From Anaeromyxobacter terrae (GTDB taxonomy: Bacteria; Myxococcota; Myxococcia; Myxococcales; Anaeromyxobacteraceae), in the NCBI RefSeq assembly GCF_022690685.1, contig NZ_JALCYY010000003.1, positions 1-64,000 of the forward strand: a stretch of 64,000 bases of DNA, in the 5' to 3' direction. Made by a program: the position numbers and the translations under genes. Positions within the stretch are counted from its first letter, which is position 1; the number at the start of each line of letters is the position of its first letter. Shown here in pieces: positions 25,118-37,596 of the stretch. The notes below the pieces were generated by a model. That model worked only from the letters and a program-made list of their open reading frames with translations. It did not search any database and was not told where the DNA came from.

Positions 25118-26617
25118 TTACCCCAGGGCCTTGCGCAGCTCGTCCGCGATTTGATCGGCCTGCGCCCGGATCCGCTTGCCGTCGGTGCCCTCGACGAGGA
25201 CGCGGACCTTGTTCTCGGTGCCGGAGAAGCGCACGAGGACGCGGCCGTCCTTCCCGAGCGCCTTCTCCACCGCGGAGATCGCGCCAGCGACCCCCGGGAG
25301 GTCCGAGAGCGGTCGCTTCTCCTTCACCGCGACGTTCACGAGCGCCTGCGGCACCGGCTCGAAGCAGCGGGCGAGCTCGGAGAGCGGGCGCCCCTCGCGC
25401 TGCATCACCGCGAGCACGTTCAGGCCGGCCGCGACGCCGTCGCCCGTCGTGACGTGGTCGAGGAAGATGAGGTGCCCCGACTGCTCGCCGCCGAAGTTGT
25501 AGCCGTTGCGCCGCATCTCCTCGACGACGTACCGGTCGCCCACCGCGGTCCGGACGACCCGGCCGCCGGCGCCGGCGAGGGCGCGCTCGAGGCCGAGGTT
25601 CGACATGACCGTCGCGACCACGGTCTTCTTGGCGAGCGCCTTCTGGCGGATGAGGTTTCGCCCGACGAGCGCCATGATGGCGTCGCCGTCCACGATGCGC
25701 CCCTGCTCGTCCGCGAGGATCACGCGGTCTGCGTCCCCGTCGAGCGCGAGGCCGAGGTGCGCCCGGTGCTTCTGGATGGCCTTCGCCATGTTCTCGGGGT
25801 GAACGGCGCCGCAGCCGTCGTTGATGTTCTTCCCGTCCGGCCTCACGTTGAGCGGGATGACCTTCGCGCCGAGCTCCTCGAACACCGCCGGCGCCACGTG
25901 GTAGGCCGCGCCGTGCGCGCAGTCGACCACGATGGTGAGGCCGTCGAGCGTGAGGCTCTTCGGGAAGATCGACTTGAGGAACACGACGTACCGCCCGATG
26001 GCGTCGTCGATCCGCTTCGCCTTGCCGATGCGCGTGGCCGTCGGGCGGAGCGCGTGGAACTCCTCGAGGCCCGACTCGCCGAGCACGAGCTGCTCGATCT
26101 GGAGCTCGACCGCGTCGGGGAGCTTGAACCCGTCGCGCGAGAAGAACTTGATCCCGTTGTCCTGGTACGGGTTGTGGCTCGCGCTGATGACGACGCCCGC
26201 GTCGGCGCGCATCGACTGCGTGAGGAACGCGATGCCGGGCGTCGGCAGCGGGCCCGAGAGCATGACGTCCACGCCCATCGAGCAGATCCCGGAGGCGATC
26301 GCCTGCTCGAGCATGTACCCCGACAGGCGGGTGTCCTTGCCGATCACGATCCGGTGCCGGTGCGAGCCGTTCCGCACCACGTAGGCGAGCGCCCGCCCGA
26401 GCTGGAGAGCCATCTCGGCGGTCATCGGGTGGACGTTCGCGACGCCGCGCACGCCGTCCGTGCCGAACAGCCGCCGAGCGACCGGCGCGTGGCTCGCGGC
26501 GCCGTTGCGGGAGGTGCCGTTGCGCATGGTGTTCCGCGCCTCGTCGCGGCTCGCGCGCGAGCGCGCCGCGCCGTTCACTGCTGCACGGGACGTCGGGAGG
26601 GATTCACGGGTCGGCAT
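25118..26617 (-). CDS. glmM: Phosphoglucosamine mutase
   Basis: A 499-residue enzyme converting glucosamine-6-phosphate to glucosamine-1-phosphate for peptidoglycan and [14 protein letters not shown], the phosphoserine loop [14 protein letters not shown] (Ser147 counted from 26617), the metal motif DGDADRV and the phosphate-binding [11 protein letters not shown] are all present. The N-terminus is about 40 residues longer than typical and low in complexity; the ATG at 26527 (residue 31) may be the true start. It follows cdaA-cdaR, the classic c-di-AMP operon in which CdaA contacts GlmM. Confidence 0.95.
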   Translation of the reverse strand: MPTRESLPTSRAAVNGAARSRASRDEARNTMRNGTSRNGAASHAPVARRLFGTDGVRGVANVHPMTAEMALQLGRALAYVVRNGSHRHRIVIGKDTRLSGYMLEQAIASGICSMGVDVMLSGPLPTPGIAFLTQSMRADAGVVISASHNPYQDNGIKFFSRDGFKLPDAVELQIEQLVLGESGLEEFHALRPTATRIGKAKRIDDAIGRYVVFLKSIFPKSLTLDGLTIVVDCAHGAAYHVAPAVFEELGAKVIPLNVRPDGKNINDGCGAVHPENMAKAIQKHRAHLGLALDGDADRVILADEQGRIVDGDAIMALVGRNLIRQKALAKKTVVATVMSNLGLERALAGAGGRVVRTAVGDRYVVEEMRRNGYNFGGEQSGHLIFLDHVTTGDGVAAGLNVLAVMQREGRPLSELARCFEPVPQALVNVAVKEKRPLSDLPGVAGAISAVEKALGKDGRVLVRFSGTENKVRVLVEGTDGKRIRAQADQIADELRKALG

Positions 26618-26651
26618 CGCTCACGCAACCTAGGGTTCGAGGGAGAGGGGT

Positions 26652-27023
26652 TCAACGGGCGTCCCGCCGGAGATCGATCGTCCCCTGCGCGGGGGTGATG
26701 GACTCGACGCGCAGGCCGTGGGGGACGTGCAGCGCCTCGGCGCGCGCGCGCCACGCGACCTGCCCACCGCCCGCGCGCGTGACGTCGATGCGGACGGGCC
26801 CGAGGGTCGCCGGGTCGAGGACCCGGAGGCGCGCCCACGGCCCGTTCACCGCCACGGTGACCTCGGCCGGGAGCGCGTCGATGGGCGGCGCCCGCGGCGG
26901 GAGCACCGCCTCGACCGGCACGAGGTAGGCCGCCGTGACGCGCCGCTCGCCGCGCACGACGACGAACAGCGCGAGCGCGATCACGACGGCGAGGAGCGCG
27001 AGCGCGAGATCAGAGCGCCGCAT
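26652..27023 (-). CDS. cdaR: YbbR-like CdaA regulator (short)
   Basis: A 123-residue protein with an N-terminal membrane anchor (LALALLAVVIALALFVVVR) and roughly one YbbR repeat (VPVEAVLPPRAPPIDALPAEVTVAVNGP). CdaR/YbbR proteins are anchored outside the membrane and regulate CdaA; most contain several YbbR repeats, so this is a minimal form. It overlaps cdaA by 14 bases and lies before glmM, the conserved cdaA-cdaR-glmM order. Confidence 0.8.
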   Translation of the reverse strand: MRRSDLALALLAVVIALALFVVVRGERRVTAAYLVPVEAVLPPRAPPIDALPAEVTVAVNGPWARLRVLDPATLGPVRIDVTRAGGGQVAWRARAEALHVPHGLRVESITPAQGTIDLRRDAR

Positions 27024-27924
27024 GCGACCCTCCCTGCCGGCGCGGCGCGGGCGACGCGTCGCGGGGGCGCGCGACCGCGGCGAACCCGCCCGTCCCGCCG
27101 TGGTCCGCGCCCAGGAACGCGGCGTAGAGCAGCGCCCGCAGCCGCTTCTCGTCGAGCCCGCGGTGGAGCGCGCCCTCGAGCGCGACGGAGATCTCGCCCC
27201 GCTCCTCCGAGACGACGACCACCGCGGCGTCGACCTCCTCGGCGAGTCCGAGGGCGGCGCGGTGGCGCGTGCCGAGCTCGAGCGCGGCGGGCGCCGCCGA
27301 GAGCGGGAGCAGGCACGCGGCGGCGACGGCCCGGCTCCCCTGCACCACGATCGCGCCGTCGTGGATCGGGCTCGCCGGCTGGAACAGCGCCACGAGGAGC
27401 TCGGGCGTGATCGCGGCGTCGAGGCGGAACCCCGAGCGGGCGAGCTCGGAGAGATCGGCGGTCCGCTCGACGACGACGAGGGCGCCCACGCGCCGGCGCG
27501 CGAGCTCGAGCGACGCCTTCACCACCGCGTCGATCGTCCCGATCCGCGCGACCCGCTCGGCGTGCGCGCCGTGCTCGTCGTTGACGAACCGTTCGACCAG
27601 GCGCGCCAGGCGCGGGGAGCGGCCCAGCTCCGCGAGCGCACGCCGGAGGTCCGCCTGGAAGAGCACGATGACGCCGAAGATGAACGAGTAGCTGAGGAAG
27701 TGGCCGAGGAGCCAGGAGAGGGTGGCGAGCCCGGCGCCCTCGGCGCCGACGTAGGCGAGGCCGACGAGGGCGAGCCCGACGAGGATCGCGGTCGCGCGCG
27801 TGCCGCGGATGAAGCGGAGCACGTGGTAGCAGAGGAACGCCACGACGGCGACGTCGACGAGCGCGAGCAGCGCGTCGCGGACGGTGGCGTCCGGCCCGAT
27901 GAGGAACGTGAGGACGGATTGCAA
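27010..27924 (-). CDS. cdaA: Diadenylate cyclase CdaA
   Basis: A 304-residue membrane enzyme making c-di-AMP from two ATP. Three transmembrane helices (about 22-35, 46-60, 72-90) precede the DAC domain with DGAIVV (189-194) and GTRHRAA (218-224), the two catalytic signatures. The C-terminal tail (HGGTGGFAAVARPRD) is an extension. Its order with cdaR and glmM supports control of cell-wall precursor synthesis. Confidence 0.94.
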   Translation of the reverse strand: MQSVLTFLIGPDATVRDALLALVDVAVVAFLCYHVLRFIRGTRATAILVGLALVGLAYVGAEGAGLATLSWLLGHFLSYSFIFGVIVLFQADLRRALAELGRSPRLARLVERFVNDEHGAHAERVARIGTIDAVVKASLELARRRVGALVVVERTADLSELARSGFRLDAAITPELLVALFQPASPIHDGAIVVQGSRAVAAACLLPLSAAPAALELGTRHRAALGLAEEVDAAVVVVSEERGEISVALEGALHRGLDEKRLRALLYAAFLGADHGGTGGFAAVARPRDASPAPRRQGGSHAAL

Positions 27925-27981
27925 CGCAGGTCTCCGGCGCGCGGCAGTCTACCGCGAGGTCGACTTCGAGCCGAGCACTCG

Positions 27982-28824
27982 TCAGCGGGGCCGTGCGGCG
28001 TCCCGGATGGCCGCCGCCACCCGGGCGGCCTGGCGAGCGGGCGCCACGTCGTGGACGCGCACCCACTCGACCCCGGCGAGCACCGCGGCCGTCACCGCCG
28101 CGAGCGTGCCGGGCAGCCGATCCTCCACGGGCGCGCCCGCGGCCTTGCCGATGAAGCTCTTGCGCGAGGGCCCGACGAGGAGCGGGCGCCCCAGCGCGCG
28201 CAGCTCTCCGAGCCGCGCGAGGAGCTCGAGGTTGTGCTCGGGCGTCTTCGCGAAGCCGAGGCCGGGGTCGAGGATCGTGTGCTCCGGATCCACACCCGCC
28301 GCCTCGGCCCGCCGCAGCACCAGGGCGAGCTCGGCCTGGACCTCGGCGACGACGTCGCGGTAGCTCGCCCGCGACTGCATGTCCGCCGGCGTCCCGCGCC
28401 TGTGCATGAGGACGATGGGCGCGCCCGCCTCGGCGACGACCCGCGCGAGCTCCGGATCGGCGAGGCCGGAGACGTCGTTCACGAGGTCGGCGCCGGCGGC
28501 GAGCGCCGCCCGCGCCACCGCGGCCTTCGTGGTGTCGACCGAGATGGGCAGCGCGAACCCGCGCGCGCGCAGGGCCTCGACGACCGGCACCACGCGCCGG
28601 AGCTCCTCGCCCTCGGGCACGGGCGGGGCGCCGGGCCGGGTCGACTCGCCGCCCAGGTCGACGAGATCCGCCCCCTCCTCGGCGAGCCGGAGCGCCTGCG
28701 CCACTGCCTGGGCGGGATCGAGGAACCGGCCGCCGTCGGAGAAGGAGTCCGGGGTCGCGTTCACGATCCCCATGAGAAAGGGGCCCGGCCCGTCGAAGAG
28801 CCTGGCCCCGATCTGCATGCGCAT
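27982..28824 (-). CDS. folP: Dihydropteroate synthase
   Basis: A 280-residue DHPS, the sulfonamide target joining p-aminobenzoate to dihydropterin pyrophosphate. GIVNATPDSFSDGGRF, DLGGESTRPGA, DVSGL, LDPGLGFAKT, GPSRKSFIG and a final VRVHDVA are the expected motifs. Start ATG 28824 lies five bases after the ftsH stop, so the two are co-transcribed, as in many proteobacteria. Confidence 0.96.
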   Translation of the reverse strand: MRMQIGARLFDGPGPFLMGIVNATPDSFSDGGRFLDPAQAVAQALRLAEEGADLVDLGGESTRPGAPPVPEGEELRRVVPVVEALRARGFALPISVDTTKAAVARAALAAGADLVNDVSGLADPELARVVAEAGAPIVLMHRRGTPADMQSRASYRDVVAEVQAELALVLRRAEAAGVDPEHTILDPGLGFAKTPEHNLELLARLGELRALGRPLLVGPSRKSFIGKAAGAPVEDRLPGTLAAVTAAVLAGVEWVRVHDVAPARQAARVAAAIRDAARPR

Positions 28825-28829
28825 CGCGA

Positions 28830-30749
<1,920 letters not shown>

Positions 30750-30896
30750 GGCTCTCTTTCCCCTTCGGTGGAGCGTCAGATCGTCGGAACCGACGGGATT
30801 CGCCGCGTCTTCCGCGGCCCTGCGCGTCGAGCTGCGCTCCGGACCAGGCGGTGCTTATAGCAGCCCCTCACCCCTTTTGCAGTGCGGCCGGCGGTC

Positions 30897-32216
30897 CTAG
30901 GGGGCGTCCACCAGGTGGGCGGCGAGGCCTGCGCCCGCAGGGCCGAGGCCCGAGCCCACGGCCGCCAGCTCCGGGATCGCCAGCACCTGGGCGCCACGGG
31001 CGAGGACGACGAGCGCATCCCGCCGCTCGCGGGGCACCTTTCGGTCGATGAGCCAGCGTTTCAGCGTCTTGGAGCCGCGGCCTCCGTCGGGGCGCCAGCG
31101 GTCCCCCGGGCGCCGCGTCCGGAGCGCGAGCGGCCAGGGGACATCGCCTTCCCGGATGGCCGAGATCTGGACGGCGCAGCCGCGTTCGGGGAGTTCGTAC
31201 CGTCCGGGTCCCTTTACCTCCACCGGGGCAAAGCCGACGGCCACGGGCACGGGAGCGGAGGAGAGGAGCTCCAACCGGCCGTAGCGACAGCGGGCGAGGA
31301 ACCCGCCTGGCAACGTGACGCTCCCGGGGCGGTCGTCGCGCCGCAGGAGCGAGAGGATCGCCTCCACGTGCTTCAGCTCGAGACCGTCGCGGCGCCCGGC
31401 CGCCCGTGCCCAGAGCCGGCGGACGACGCGCCGCCGCACCGCGGGAGGTGCGGCGCGCAGCGTGTCGAGCGCGACGCCTGGGCCATCGCCGGAGAGCTCG
31501 CGGGCGAGGCGTGAGAGCGCCCGATCGTCCTCGCGCGTGAGGTCGGCGGCGCGCGCGATGGCGCGCTCGGCCGCCGGCGCGAGCGCGGTGAGCGCAGGCC
31601 AGACCTCGAGCCGGAGTCGGTTGCGGGCGAAGCGCGGGGTCGCGTTCGTCGGGTCCGTGCGCCAGGGGATCCCGCGTGAGGCGAGGTACGCGAGGCCCTC
31701 CTCGCGCGAGCGGTCGATGAGCGGTCTCACGATCGCACCGCGCCGGGGTGGGATCCCGGAGAGCCCCCGCCCCCCCGCGCCGCGCAGGATGCGCAGGAGG
31801 ACCGTCTCCGCCTGGTCGGTTCGGGTGTGGCCGGTCGCGATGCGCGACGCGCCCACCCGAGCCGCCGCTGCCCGAAGCGCCCCGTAGCGGGCACGGCGCG
31901 CCTCGGCCTGCACGTTGCCCGGGGCGACCGAGACCCGGACCGACTCGAAGGGGACGCCAAGGCGCTCGCAGACGGCGGCGGCGCTGGCTGCGTCATCCGC
32001 CCCGCCAGGTCGGAGGCCATGGTCCACGTTGAGCGCGGCGATTGCCATGGACGGGAGACAGCCCGCGTCGCGGAGCTCGGTGAGCGCGGCGAGCAGGGCG
32101 GTCGAGTCCGGGCCGCCGGACAGGGCGACGAGGACGCGCTCGCCGGGGGAGACGAGCCGTCGGCGACGGATCGTGGCCAGGACTGCGGCCGGGTAAGGAT
32201 GGACTTTCTTGCGCAC
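30897..32216 (-). CDS. tilS: tRNA(Ile)-lysidine synthase
   Basis: A 439-residue PP-loop enzyme that converts C34 of tRNA-Ile2 to lysidine. LVALSGGPDSTALLAAL is the PP-loop; LNVDHGLR, GHTRTDQAETVLLRILRGAG and RPLIDRSREE follow, and the C-terminal domain (TRRPGDRWRPDGG) recognises tRNA. The likely start is GTG 32216; no ATG lies close in frame. The ftsH gene follows 147 bp downstream. Confidence 0.93.
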   Translation of the reverse strand: MRKKVHPYPAAVLATIRRRRLVSPGERVLVALSGGPDSTALLAALTELRDAGCLPSMAIAALNVDHGLRPGGADDAASAAAVCERLGVPFESVRVSVAPGNVQAEARRARYGALRAAAARVGASRIATGHTRTDQAETVLLRILRGAGGRGLSGIPPRRGAIVRPLIDRSREEGLAYLASRGIPWRTDPTNATPRFARNRLRLEVWPALTALAPAAERAIARAADLTREDDRALSRLARELSGDGPGVALDTLRAAPPAVRRRVVRRLWARAAGRRDGLELKHVEAILSLLRRDDRPGSVTLPGGFLARCRYGRLELLSSAPVPVAVGFAPVEVKGPGRYELPERGCAVQISAIREGDVPWPLALRTRRPGDRWRPDGGRGSKTLKRWLIDRKVPRERRDALVVLARGAQVLAIPELAAVGSGLGPAGAGLAAHLVDAP

Positions 32217-32241
32217 GGTGCGGCGCGCTCTGGCGCGGGCA

Positions 32242-32285
32242 TCTATAGTAGCCGGGCGAACTTCGTGAGTAGCCGGGCGAACTTC
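32242..32285 (-). promoter_or_regulatory. Probable tilS -10 element with an 18-bp direct repeat
   Basis: TATAGA (minus strand, 32242-32247) lies 26 bases before the GTG start. It overlaps one copy of an 18-bp direct repeat, AGTAGCCGGGCGAACTTC, at 32247-32264 and 32268-32285. The -35 is weak. The repeat may be a tandem operator or a chance duplication. Confidence 0.4.
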
Positions 32286-32454
32286 AGGGCGGGCTGCAGA
32301 TTCCGGGAATGAAGGCGCCGGGCGGCAGGTTCTGGAGGCAAAGCACGCGAGGGGGGCACATCGCACAGACCCGCGACAGCGTTGCGCTTTCTGACCTGGG
32401 ATGAGATGTTGGGTGCCAGGCGTTGACGTCGGCGGGGCGTGAAACAAGTTACAG

Positions 32455-32532
32455 GCGCTGGGCCTAGGGGTCCCCCCCCTCCCCCTCTGGGCCCACGGAG
32501 AGCCGGCAGCAATGCCGGCTCTCCTCTTTTCT
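32455..32532 (+). ncRNA. Candidate small RNA with C-rich loop and intrinsic terminator
   Basis: A perfect 12-bp stem GGAGAGCCGGCA/TGCCGGCTCTCC (32497-32524, loop GCAA) is followed by TCTTTTCT, a textbook intrinsic terminator on the plus strand. No plus-strand gene lies upstream: tilS is transcribed the other way. Just before it, GGGCC/GGCCC and AGGGG/CCCCT can fold around an unusually C-rich loop. A TTGACG at 32423 may be the promoter, although its spacing to TTACAG is 20 bases. The 5' end is not known. The alternative is an attenuator in a long leader of the RHH gene. Confidence 0.5.
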
Positions 32533-32683
32533 GGACCCGCGACGCGCCGCGCACTCCCTGCGCGAACCTCGGCACATGCATTCCGCTCAGCGTTAAGGCG
32601 CCGCTCCGCGGTGACGTGGAGCACATCACTCTGCGTCTCCACGCTCAGCCGACCCTACCTCCCCGGTCGAGGTGGACGAGCGC

Positions 32684-32712
32684 TTGACCCCAGGCGCGGG
32701 CCAGCGTACAAG
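32684..32712 (+). promoter_or_regulatory. Sigma-70 promoter of RHH gene
   Basis: TTGACC (32684-32689), a 17-base spacer and TACAAG (32707-32712) lie 30 bp before the start codon of the RHH gene. Placement downstream of the terminator at 32497 indicates an independent unit. Confidence 0.7.
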
Positions 32713-32742
32713 GTCGCGGTTGTCCCACAGCACGGAGTACCG

Positions 32743-32958
32743 ATGCCCGGCACTGACAAGCGCAAGCAGTCCCTATACTTCCCCGAGGACATGCTGAACG
32801 AGATCCAGGCTGAGGCGAACCGGCAGGACCGTTCGCTGTCGTGGATCGTCCAGCAGGCCTGGCGCATCGCCCGGGGCGAGATCATGCGGTTTCCCTCTGT
32901 GAACGACGTGCTGTCGGGCGTCGCCCGCGAGGACGAGCGCGAGGAAAAGGGCGGGTAA
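32743..32958 (+). CDS. Ribbon-helix-helix regulator (TIGR04563-like)
   Basis: A 71-residue DNA-binding-type protein: KRKQSLYFPEDMLNEIQAEAN forms the ribbon and first helix, and RQDRSLSWIVQQAWRIAR the second. Sequence and length fit the putative regulatory family TIGR04563 described from myxobacteria. ATG 32743 has CGGAG at the right distance. It has its own promoter and a strong terminator, so it is a monocistronic unit; target genes are unknown. Confidence 0.85.
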   Translation: MPGTDKRKQSLYFPEDMLNEIQAEANRQDRSLSWIVQQAWRIARGEIMRFPSVNDVLSGVAREDEREEKGG

Positions 32959-32993
32959 CCACCCCCGTTCCGGTTTCTCGCTGAGTCGTACGA

Positions 32994-33036
32994 CGCGCCC
33001 GCGCCGGGATTCCGGCACGGGCGCGATCCGTTTTTT
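32994..33036 (+). terminator. Intrinsic terminator of RHH gene
   Basis: CGCGCCCG/CGGGCGCG and CCGG/CCGG form a long stem, followed within a few bases by TTTTTT (33031-33036). Confidence 0.9.
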
Positions 33037-33093
33037 GGCCCTGGCGGGTCGAGAGCGCTACCCTTCACGGGCCGCCTGACCTCCCCCGCCCCG

Positions 33094-34452
<1,359 letters not shown>

Positions 34453-34842
34453 GGCGGAGACCAGTCGATCTGGATCGCTAATGCGGCGCACGCTGGCTGG
34501 CTGCGCCGACGCCATGGCGCGCCTCGCGACGCGACCAGATCAACCGGGCTCCGCGCTGCCCGCCCCGTCGTCGGCGAGATCCCGTCACCGTGAGTGATTG
34601 AACGCCTGCGGGGGCCCCCGCGGGCACGAGCGCGCGCACGCCCCACCGGCCGCCTGCCTGGCGGCGAGGCCGCACGGCCGCGCGTGCACGCCCGCCCGGC
34701 AGCACGTGCCTCGCCCTCGGGCATCCCCCACCCCCGCCTCGCTGGAATGCGCGATTTCCAGGCGGTCCGCTCGCGGCATGTCGGCTGCACAGGGAACCCG
34801 TCCGGACGCAACGGCCCTCGCCACCGCTCACCGGAGGAACCC
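34453..34842. other. Intergenic region before amtB
   Basis: About 390 bp upstream of the ammonium transporter. It contains scattered inverted repeats (CTGCGGGGGCCCCCGCGG at about 34608-34625) but no gene. I looked for a sigma-54 -24/-12 element, expected for nitrogen-regulated amtB, and found none with proper spacing. Confidence 0.5.
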
Positions 34843-36207
34843 TTGAAAAAGCTGCTGCTCTTCGCCGTCGCCGCCGCGCTCCCCGCGGCCGCGCTCGCTG
34901 CCGACGGGATCGACACGGGCGACACCGCGCTCGTGCTCGTCAGCGCCGGCCTCGTGATGCTCATGACCCCCGGTCTCGCCTTCTTCTACGGCGGGCTCGT
35001 CCGCTCCAAGAACGTCGTCCACACCATGAACCTCTCGATCGTGGTGATGGGGATCGCGGGCGTCATCTGGGCGCTCGTGGGGTACAGCCTCGCGTTCTCC
35101 CCGGGAGGCGCGCTCGACAAGGTGGTCGGCGGCCTCGGCTGGATCGGGCTGCGCGGCGTCGGCGCCGCGCCCGAGCCCTCGCTCGCGGCGACGGTCCCGC
35201 ACTCTGCCTTCATGCTGTTCCAGGCGATGTTCGCGGTGATCACTCCCGCGCTCATCTCCGGCGCGATCGTCGAGCGCGTCCGCATGAAGGCGTACCTCCT
35301 GTTCGTCGCGCTCTGGAGCCTCGTCGTGTACGCGCCGGTCGCGCACTGGGTCTGGGCGCCGGGCGGCTGGCTGCGCGGCCTCGGCGTGCTCGACTTCGCC
35401 GGCGGGACGGTGGTGCACATCAACGCCGCCGCCGCCGCGCTCGTGGGCGCGATCCTGATCGGCAAGCGCCGCGGCCTGCGGATGCCGTCCGTGATGCCGC
35501 ACAACGTGCCGTTCGCGATCCTCGGGATGGGCCTGCTCTGGTTCGGCTGGCTCGGGTTCAACGGCGGCAGCGCGCTCGCCGCGAACGGGCTCGCCGGCAC
35601 CGGGTTCGTGAACACGTTCTTCGCGCCGGCGGCCGCGGCGCTGACCTGGGGCCTCCTCGAGCTGTTCCTCTACGGCAAGATGTCCGGCGTGGGCCTCGCC
35701 TCGGGCGCCGTGGCCGGCATGGTCGCCATCACCCCCGCCGCCGGGTTCATCCCGCCCATCTCCAGCCTCCTCATGGGCGGCCTCGCCGCGCTCGCCTCCT
35801 TCGGCGCGGTGCGTCTGCGCCCGCGGCTGGGCCTCGACGACTCCCTCGACGTCTTCGCCGTCCACGGCGTCGCGGCGACGCTCGGCGCGCTCCTCACCGG
35901 GGCGCTCGCCTCGACCGCCGTGAACTCCGCCGGCGCCGACGGCAGCCTCGCCCTCGTCGGGAAGCAGGCCGTGGGCGTCGCGGTGACGCTGGTCTACTCC
36001 GGGGTGGTCTCGTTCGCGCTCTACAAGCTCGTCGCGCTCGTCACCCCGCTCCGCGCGGACGAGCAGGACGAGTGGACGGGCCTCGATCAGGCCGAGGCGG
36101 GCGAGCGCGGGTACATCTCGACCGATCTCGAGTCGTCGGCCGGGGCCATCAGCCCTCACCACGCGCCTCCGGTCCCGGCTCCCCAGCCCGCGGGCACCAC
36201 GGCGTAG
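34843..36207 (+). CDS. amtB: Ammonium transporter
   Basis: A 454-residue Amt protein with a signal-like first segment (KKLLLFAVAAALPAAALAA) and about 11 transmembrane helices. Motifs include GLAFFYGGLVRSKN, NLSIVVMGIAGVIWALVGYS, SALAANGLAGTGFVNTFFAPAAAALTW and DDSLDVFAVHGVAATLGALLTG; the conserved His pair of the conduction pore is present. TTG 34843 is the start, because GGAGGA lies five bases upstream and no ATG fits. It ends in a His/Pro-rich tail. No glnK lies beside it, unlike many amtB loci. Confidence 0.93.
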   Translation: MKKLLLFAVAAALPAAALAADGIDTGDTALVLVSAGLVMLMTPGLAFFYGGLVRSKNVVHTMNLSIVVMGIAGVIWALVGYSLAFSPGGALDKVVGGLGWIGLRGVGAAPEPSLAATVPHSAFMLFQAMFAVITPALISGAIVERVRMKAYLLFVALWSLVVYAPVAHWVWAPGGWLRGLGVLDFAGGTVVHINAAAAALVGAILIGKRRGLRMPSVMPHNVPFAILGMGLLWFGWLGFNGGSALAANGLAGTGFVNTFFAPAAAALTWGLLELFLYGKMSGVGLASGAVAGMVAITPAAGFIPPISSLLMGGLAALASFGAVRLRPRLGLDDSLDVFAVHGVAATLGALLTGALASTAVNSAGADGSLALVGKQAVGVAVTLVYSGVVSFALYKLVALVTPLRADEQDEWTGLDQAEAGERGYISTDLESSAGAISPHHAPPVPAPQPAGTTA

Positions 36208-36248
36208 CCCCCTCGCAGCTCCCTCCCCCCTCCGGAGACAGACCCTCG

Positions 36249-37007
36249 ATGAAGACCGTCCTGAAGGCGCTCACAGTCGCCGCGCTCGTCCTCGCCGCGC
36301 CGGCCGCCCTGGCCACTCCCTCCACGACGATGTGGAGCCCGGCGACGACGTACGTGCAGCCGTACCTCGTGCCGCACCTCACGTACGACACCTACTTCGC
36401 GGAGCGCGGCGCGTACCAGATCGACACCGGCCTCACGATGGGCGTGCTGCCCTTCGAGAAGCTGCAGGGCGAGATCGGGTTCGACCTGTTCTACCCGGGG
36501 GTCACGAAGAACGGGTTCCTCGTCAACGCGAAGCTCGCCGTGCCGGAGGGTGCGCTCGGCGCGTACGCGCCCGGGCTCTCCTTCGGCGTCCAGAGCCTCG
36601 GGTTCGAGAAGGACGTGAACGACTACGACATCCTGCACGCGACGGTCGGGAAGACGTTCCCCGTCATCGGCAACCTCGCCGTGGGCGGGTACTACGGCCT
36701 GAACGACAAGCTGCTCGTGGACGAGAACGGCGACGCGGAGAACGCCGGGTTCATGGCGAGCTGGACCGGCCCGGAGCTCAAGCTCGGTGCGCCCGGGCTG
36801 CAGAAGATCGTCCCGGTCGCGGACGTGATGACCGGGCGGAGCTCGCTCGGCGCGGTGGGCCTCGGCGCGGCGCTCAGCTTCACGCCGTCGGTGGGGCTCA
36901 TCACCGGCCCGGTGTTCTTCCTCAACTCCAGGGTGCAGCCGGGCGGCGCCGACTGGATGTGGTCGTTCCAGCTCGACGTGGACGTCGAGCTCCTGGCGAA
37001 GCGCTGA
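36249..37007 (+). CDS. Putative outer-membrane beta-barrel protein
   Basis: A 252-residue protein with a signal peptide (VLKALTVAALVLAAPAALA) and alternating hydrophobic/polar strands rich in Tyr and Gly (TYVQPYLVPHLTYDTYF, VGGYYGLNDKLL), ending in a strand before a basic residue. This suits a small outer-membrane barrel. It follows amtB by 41 bp on the same strand, so it may take part in ammonium passage through the outer membrane; this is inferred from position. Confidence 0.7.
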   Translation: MKTVLKALTVAALVLAAPAALATPSTTMWSPATTYVQPYLVPHLTYDTYFAERGAYQIDTGLTMGVLPFEKLQGEIGFDLFYPGVTKNGFLVNAKLAVPEGALGAYAPGLSFGVQSLGFEKDVNDYDILHATVGKTFPVIGNLAVGGYYGLNDKLLVDENGDAENAGFMASWTGPELKLGAPGLQKIVPVADVMTGRSSLGAVGLGAALSFTPSVGLITGPVFFLNSRVQPGGADWMWSFQLDVDVELLAKR

Positions 37008-37035
37008 GCCGCTCGCGGGTGGGCCGCAGCGGTCC

Positions 37036-37071
37036 CGTGGGGTGCCTCCCGGAGACGGGGGGCGCCCCACG
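37036..37071. terminator. Bidirectional hairpin terminator
   Basis: CGTGGGG-GCC-CCC arms pair across GGAGAC between convergent genes (outer-membrane protein and PilZ protein). A T-rich CTTCGTT follows on the plus strand. Confidence 0.7.
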
Positions 37072-37096
37072 TCTTCGTTCGCAGGCGGCGAGGACG

Positions 37097-37585
37097 CTAC
37101 GGCGCGAGCTGCGAGAGCAGGGTGTCGAACACGAACAGCTCGACGCGCTCGCGGTCCTCGGGAGAGAGCCCGATCATCTGGAACGAGACGCGCACGTTGC
37201 CCGCATTCGGCTTCGCGTCCGTCACGCGCGCGTGGCCGGACAGCGCCTCGGCGCCCGGCAGCCGGAGCGTGAAGCGGGCCTCGTCGCCGAGCGGCGGCGC
37301 CTTCGCGAGGAGGCAGGAGAATCCGCCGGTGGAGAGATCGAGCGTGATGGCGCGCTCGCGCGAGGTGAGGAGGTCGAGGTCGAGCTGGAGGGCGCGCGCG
37401 ACACGGATCGCCTGGCGCGGCGGCTGCCCCGGAGCGACCGTGAGCCGCTGCGCCGCGAGGAGCGCCCGGGCGAGCTCGTCGCGGCCTGCGTGATAGTCGT
37501 CGCGGTCGACGCCGACGAGCGCGCCCTTGCGGGCCTTCTCGTGGAGGGTGCGGAAGGCGGCGAGCCAGGCGGCGAGGGTCGTCAC
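37097..37585 (-). CDS. PilZ-domain protein
   Basis: A 162-residue protein. A helical N-terminal part (about 1-55) precedes a PilZ domain with RQAIR (RxxxR) and DLSTGG (DxSxxG), the two c-di-GMP-binding signatures, and a C-terminal strand/helix block. Myxobacteria carry many such short PilZ proteins. It lies 11 bp downstream of the HU gene and may be co-transcribed with it. Confidence 0.85.
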   Translation of the reverse strand: MTTLAAWLAAFRTLHEKARKGALVGVDRDDYHAGRDELARALLAAQRLTVAPGQPPRQAIRVARALQLDLDLLTSRERAITLDLSTGGFSCLLAKAPPLGDEARFTLRLPGAEALSGHARVTDAKPNAGNVRVSFQMIGLSPEDRERVELFVFDTLLSQLAP

Positions 37586-37596
37586 GGCGGAGCTCC

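Noticed and set aside
34453-34842. A sigma-54 promoter before amtB
   Set aside because: Expected for nitrogen control, but the best candidates (around 34741) lack the GG-N10-GC spacing.
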